From NCBI GenBank assembly GCA_017305815.1, contig JAFKJZ010000444.1, positions 1 through 10,341 of the forward strand: a stretch of 10,341 bases of DNA, given 5' to 3'. Of the stretch, positions 6,758-10,341 are shown piece by piece. The DNA comes from Hyphomicrobiales bacterium (GTDB taxonomy: Bacteria > Pseudomonadota > Alphaproteobacteria > Rhizobiales > Kaistiaceae). The notes under the pieces are model-generated. The model ran no database searches. It was given only the letters and a program-made list of their open reading frames with translations, and had not been told where the DNA came from. A program made the position numbers and the translations under genes. The first letter of the stretch is position 1. Each line of letters opens with the position of its first letter.

Positions 6758-7795
6758 TCAGGAAGTCGTATCGGTTGTCGCGGGTATCTGGCGGCGTCTG
6801 GCGCGGGCCTCGTTCCAGAATCTGCGCAACCGCGTGATCAGGACCGAGTCGCTGGCGACGGCAACAAGGATGAGCAGGCCGAGCAGCGCGTCGAGCCAGA
6901 ACTGGTTGATCTGGAGGCGGAACAGGCTCTGTTCCAGCGTGCCGATCAGGATGGCGCCGAGCGTCGCGCCGATGATCGAGCCGGCGCCGCCGAAGATGTT
7001 GACGCCGCCGACCACGACGGCCGCGATCGATTCGAGTTCCAGCCCCATCGCCGCCTCGACGGTGATGGTGCCGAAGCGCGCCAGCGTCATGAAGCCGGCG
7101 AGGCCCGACATCGCGCCCGAGAGCAGGAAGGCCGAGAAGATCACGCGACGGACCGGCAGGCCGGTGAAATGGGCGGCGTCCGGGTTCGAGCCGACGGCAT
7201 AGAAATGGCGGCCGACGCGCAGCACCGACATGCCAAGCTGGAACAGGATGATCGTCACCAGCGCCAGCGCCACCATGGCGCGGATGTCGAAGCTGCCGAT
7301 CGACAGCACGGTCATCTGCGGCAGGTTGACCAGCCAAGACGGCAGGTTGGCGGTGGTGATCGACTTGGCGCCGGAGAATTCGACCAGCAGCCCGCGAAAC
7401 ACCGCCATGGTGCCGAGCGTGACGATGATCGACGGAATGCCGGCGAAGACGACGAGGGCGCCGTTGATCGCGCCCATCGCGGTACCGATCGCCACGGCGA
7501 GGGCGATTGCCAGCACGGGCGGCAGGCCGTGATTGGCGGCGAGCAGCGCGCCGGTGAAATAGGCGACGCAGCCGACCATGGCGCCGACCGACAGGTCGAT
7601 GTTGCGGGTCAGCACGACCAGCGTCTGGCCGGCGGCGACGACGGCGATGATGACGACGCTCGAGGCGATGCGGTTGAAGGTGCGCGGCGAAAGATAGCCG
7701 TCGATGATGGTGGCGAACACCAGCACCGCGACGACGATGATCGCCAGCAGGCTGAGTTCCCGGACGCGTTCGGGACGCAGGCGTAGTCCGTTCAT
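6758..7795 (-). CDS. Sugar ABC transporter permease, CUT2 (RbsC-like) family
   Basis: This 345-aa membrane protein belongs to the RbsC/BPD_transp_2 family and is the channel subunit of a CUT2 carbohydrate importer in the inner membrane. Many hydrophobic segments are visible, starting at about residues 15-31. The family segments NIDLSV (65-70), INGALVVFAGIPSIIVTLGT, and a late ELESIAAVVVGG followed by GGAGSIIGATLGA are all present. The length is normal and the C-terminus is short and basic (RLRRFWNEARARRRQ). The ATG at 7795 is preceded by a GATAGGAAG ribosome binding site. The gap to the ATPase gene is only 13 bp, so the two are certainly co-transcribed. The exact sugar cannot be inferred, because CUT2 permeases serve ribose, xylose, rhamnose, polyols and other substrates. 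Confidence 0.94.
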   Translation of the reverse strand: MNGLRLRPERVRELSLLAIIVVAVLVFATIIDGYLSPRTFNRIASSVVIIAVVAAGQTLVVLTRNIDLSVGAMVGCVAYFTGALLAANHGLPPVLAIALAVAIGTAMGAINGALVVFAGIPSIIVTLGTMAVFRGLLVEFSGAKSITTANLPSWLVNLPQMTVLSIGSFDIRAMVALALVTIILFQLGMSVLRVGRHFYAVGSNPDAAHFTGLPVRRVIFSAFLLSGAMSGLAGFMTLARFGTITVEAAMGLELESIAAVVVGGVNIFGGAGSIIGATLGAILIGTLEQSLFRLQINQFWLDALLGLLILVAVASDSVLITRLRRFWNEARARRRQIPATTDTTS

Positions 7796-7808
7796 GGCGA
7801 CTTCCTAT

Positions 7809-9332
<1,524 letters not shown>

Positions 9333-9458
9333 TTGAACTCCCCCTCAAAGCCGTCGCGCAGGCTTGAACACCCGACCAGACGCCCCTCCAGGCGCCCGGC
9401 AACGACGACATCTTCCTCGGATCCGCGGGTTCCGCAGTGTCCGATATCCTCCCGAATT

Positions 9459-9510
9459 GATCCTATCAATATCGAGATGAATCCTACTTGCAATATCAAA
9501 AAATAGGATC
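9459..9510. promoter_or_regulatory. ATCCTA/TAGGAT repeat array, candidate operator
   Basis: ATCCTA occurs at 9460-9465 and again at 9481-9486, exactly 21 bp apart (two helical turns). The inverse, TAGGAT, occurs at 9504-9509. The outer copies extend to a perfect inverted repeat, GATCCTAT (9459-9466) with ATAGGATC (9503-9510). CAATATC also repeats, at 9467-9473 and 9491-9497. Read on the minus strand, two copies of a GATATTG plus TAGGAT unit appear, differing by a 3-nt insertion. Phased repeats in an AT-rich divergent promoter region suggest a transcription factor binding site. Which regulator binds is unknown; the GntR/FadR protein of this locus is one candidate. Confidence 0.5.
9466..9493 (-). 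promoter_or_regulatory. Possible promoter toward the ATPase operon
   Basis: TTGCAA (9493-9488 on the minus strand) is self-complementary, so it can also serve as a -35 box in this direction. TATTGA (9471-9466) follows after 16 bp and matches 3 of 6 consensus -10 positions. A transcript from here would have a leader of roughly 120-130 nt before the GTG at 9332. The evidence is weak and the call is tentative. Confidence 0.2.
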
Positions 9511-9516
9511 TATCCA
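9488..9516 (+). promoter_or_regulatory. Possible promoter toward the second permease
   Basis: TTGCAA (9488-9493) and TATCCA (9511-9516) are separated by 17 bp. They match the sigma-70 -35 consensus at 4 of 6 positions and the -10 consensus at 3 of 6. The element lies within the repeat array, where a bound regulator would block or recruit polymerase. The match is modest, and the assignment is based on spacing and position. Confidence 0.25.
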
Positions 9517-9595
9517 AAAAAGGAGAATTGGACCGGGTTAGTGGCCTTGCGGCTCAGACTAGCCATCCAATATGGGGCAGCTTCGATGCGGAGGG

Positions 9596-9609
9596 GCAGA
9601 TTTATCTGC
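9596..9609. repeat. Short perfect inverted repeat upstream of the second permease
   Basis: GCAGAT (9596-9601) and ATCTGC (9604-9609) are exact inverted arms around a 2-nt centre. The repeat ends 16 bp before the permease ribosome binding site (GGAGG at 9626-9630). As DNA it could be an operator half-site pair. As RNA it could form a small 5-bp hairpin with a 4-nt loop in the leader. Chance occurrence is possible at this length. Confidence 0.35.
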
Positions 9610-9634
9610 TTATTCGTTGCGGCTCGGAGGGAAA

Positions 9635-10341
9635 ATGCAGCTATCAAAGGCCTTTCGCGGCTGGGAGATTTTCCTTCTCCTATTGCTCGCAACGACTATT
9701 GTCGCAAACATGTTCATGTCCCCGCATTATATTTCGGGGTCAAACATCATTAACCTGTTTCAACTCTCCATAGAGAAGATCGTCGTCGCGCTGATCATGG
9801 CGCTGCTGATCATCAACGGCGAGATCGACCTCTCGGTCGCCTCGGTGATGGGCTTTGCCGCCTGCCTGCTGGCCTATCTGACGTCGCAGGGCGTCGGCAT
9901 GCCTCTCGCGATCACGGCAGCCCTGCTGGGTGGGCTGGCGGCCGGCTGCATCAACGGCTTCTTCGTCGCCTATGTCGGCCTGCCGTCGCTGGTCGTGACG
10001 CTGGCCGGGCTGATCGGCTTCCGCGGCCTCGCCCGCGTGTTGCTCGAGGACCGCGCGATCGGCGGCTTCCCGCAATGGTTCACCGACCTCGGCCAGAAAG
10101 CCTTCCTCGGTCCGCTGCCGTTCGCCCTGATCGTCTTCGTCGCGGTGCTGCTCGTCGCCGTCGCGATCCTGCATCTCTCGACCTTCGGCCGGAAGATCTA
10201 CGTGATCGGCAACGGCGTCGATGTCGCCCGCTATTCGGGCGTCGCCGTGGCGCGGGTGAAATTCTCGCTGTTCCTGATGTCGGGATTCATCGCCGCGCTC
10301 GCCGGCGTCCTGTATGCCGCCCGGCTCGGCTCGGTCCGCGG
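9635..10341 (+). CDS. Second sugar ABC transporter permease, CUT2 family (3' end outside window)
   Basis: An open frame of 235 codons runs from ATG at 9635 to the end of the window without a stop. GGAGG stands 4 bp upstream, and an in-frame TAG at 9560 limits upstream extension. It encodes an RbsC-like inner-membrane permease: a short basic N-terminus, a hydrophobic segment (about 12-28), EIDLSV (63-68), and [19 protein letters not shown] (105-123). Later hydrophobic segments are followed by [12 protein letters not shown] and [15 protein letters not shown]. These correspond to segments of the minus-strand permease (NIDLSV, INGALVV, GIPSIIVTL), so the two are distant homologues. The terminal third, including the GGxxxxGGxGS segment, lies outside. 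It may form a heterodimeric channel with the first permease, or begin a separate importer. Its first ~45 codons are noticeably more AT-rich than the rest. Confidence 0.93.
   Translation, partial: MQLSKAFRGWEIFLLLLLATTIVANMFMSPHYISGSNIINLFQLSIEKIVVALIMALLIINGEIDLSVASVMGFAACLLAYLTSQGVGMPLAITAALLGGLAAGCINGFFVAYVGLPSLVVTLAGLIGFRGLARVLLEDRAIGGFPQWFTDLGQKAFLGPLPFALIVFVAVLLVAVAILHLSTFGRKIYVIGNGVDVARYSGVAVARVKFSLFLMSGFIAALAGVLYAARLGSVR

Larger units (their letters stand above)
9333..9634. other. Divergent intergenic region between the two transporter genes
   Basis: These 302 bp separate the GTG of the ATPase gene from the ATG of the second permease gene and must hold promoters for both directions. 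The part next to the ATPase (about 9333-9450) is GC-rich, with no gene or strong structure seen. The middle (about 9450-9530) is markedly AT-rich and holds the repeat array and promoter-like elements listed separately. The right part contains a short palindrome and the permease ribosome binding site. Two small open frames that begin here (9528-9773 and 9541-9753) overlap the permease out of frame and are not credible genes. Confidence 0.8.

Noticed and set aside
6206..7786. Plus-strand open frame of 526 codons opposite the SDR and permease genes
   Set aside because: The predicted protein is dominated by Asp, Arg, His, Gly and Gln, which is what the complement of hydrophobic permease codons gives. 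It is a shadow frame.
9547..9625. TTGCGGCTC present twice (9547-9555 and 9617-9625)
   Set aside because: A 9-bp direct repeat 70 bp apart, with no symmetry or link to other elements, can easily arise by chance in GC-rich DNA.
9528..9773. Small open frame starting at TTG 9528 close behind an AAGGAG sequence
   Set aside because: The spacing to AGGAG is only 2 nt, and more than half of it overlaps the second permease out of frame. The product is Cys/Ser-rich without recognisable features. The same reasoning removes the frame at 9541-9753.

Overview
The window looks like a sugar or sugar-acid uptake and oxidation locus from a GC-rich alphaproteobacterium. A member of the Hyphomicrobiales (rhizobia and relatives) is the best guess. 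This rests on the strong G/C bias at third codon positions, the tightly packed or overlapping genes, and the combination of a CUT2-type ABC transporter with a GntR/FadR-type regulator and several sugar oxidoreductases. The species cannot be named from the sequence.

Layout. Positions 1-3428 carry a plus-strand operon. It has the tail of an unidentified gene, a KDPG-type aldolase, a shikimate-dehydrogenase-like protein, a D-2-hydroxyacid dehydrogenase and a UlaG-like metallo-beta-lactamase-fold hydrolase. The last four genes overlap one another by 4, 1 and 11 bp. A small hairpin at 3435-3454 separates this operon from a convergent minus-strand operon that runs from 9332 down to 3468. In transcription order that operon encodes a double-domain sugar ABC ATPase, a CUT2 permease, a short-chain dehydrogenase (SDR), a GMC flavoprotein and a GntR/FadR-family regulator. 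A 302-bp divergent intergenic region (9333-9634) follows, with an unusually AT-rich core containing repeated ATCCTA/TAGGAT motifs. A second CUT2 permease then starts at 9635 on the plus strand and runs off the window.

How it may work together (inference). The ABC transporter would import a pyranose, polyol or sugar derivative, probably with a binding protein encoded outside the window. The GMC enzyme and the SDR would oxidise it. The MBL hydrolase could open a lactone. The shikimate-dehydrogenase-like and 2-hydroxyacid dehydrogenases would carry out further redox steps on acid intermediates. The aldolase would split a 2-keto-3-deoxy acid to pyruvate and an aldehyde. The regulator is the obvious candidate sensor. 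No dehydratase, sugar kinase or substrate-binding protein is visible, so the substrate and the order of steps remain open.

The most interesting points are the unassigned combination of four oxidoreductases with a lactonase-like enzyme and an aldolase, the shikimate-dehydrogenase homologue with an altered substrate pocket, the repeat array in the divergent promoter region, the hairpin plus T-run inside the minus-strand operon, and the abrupt composition change within the second permease gene. No RNA genes, insertion sequences, CRISPR arrays or phage genes were seen.
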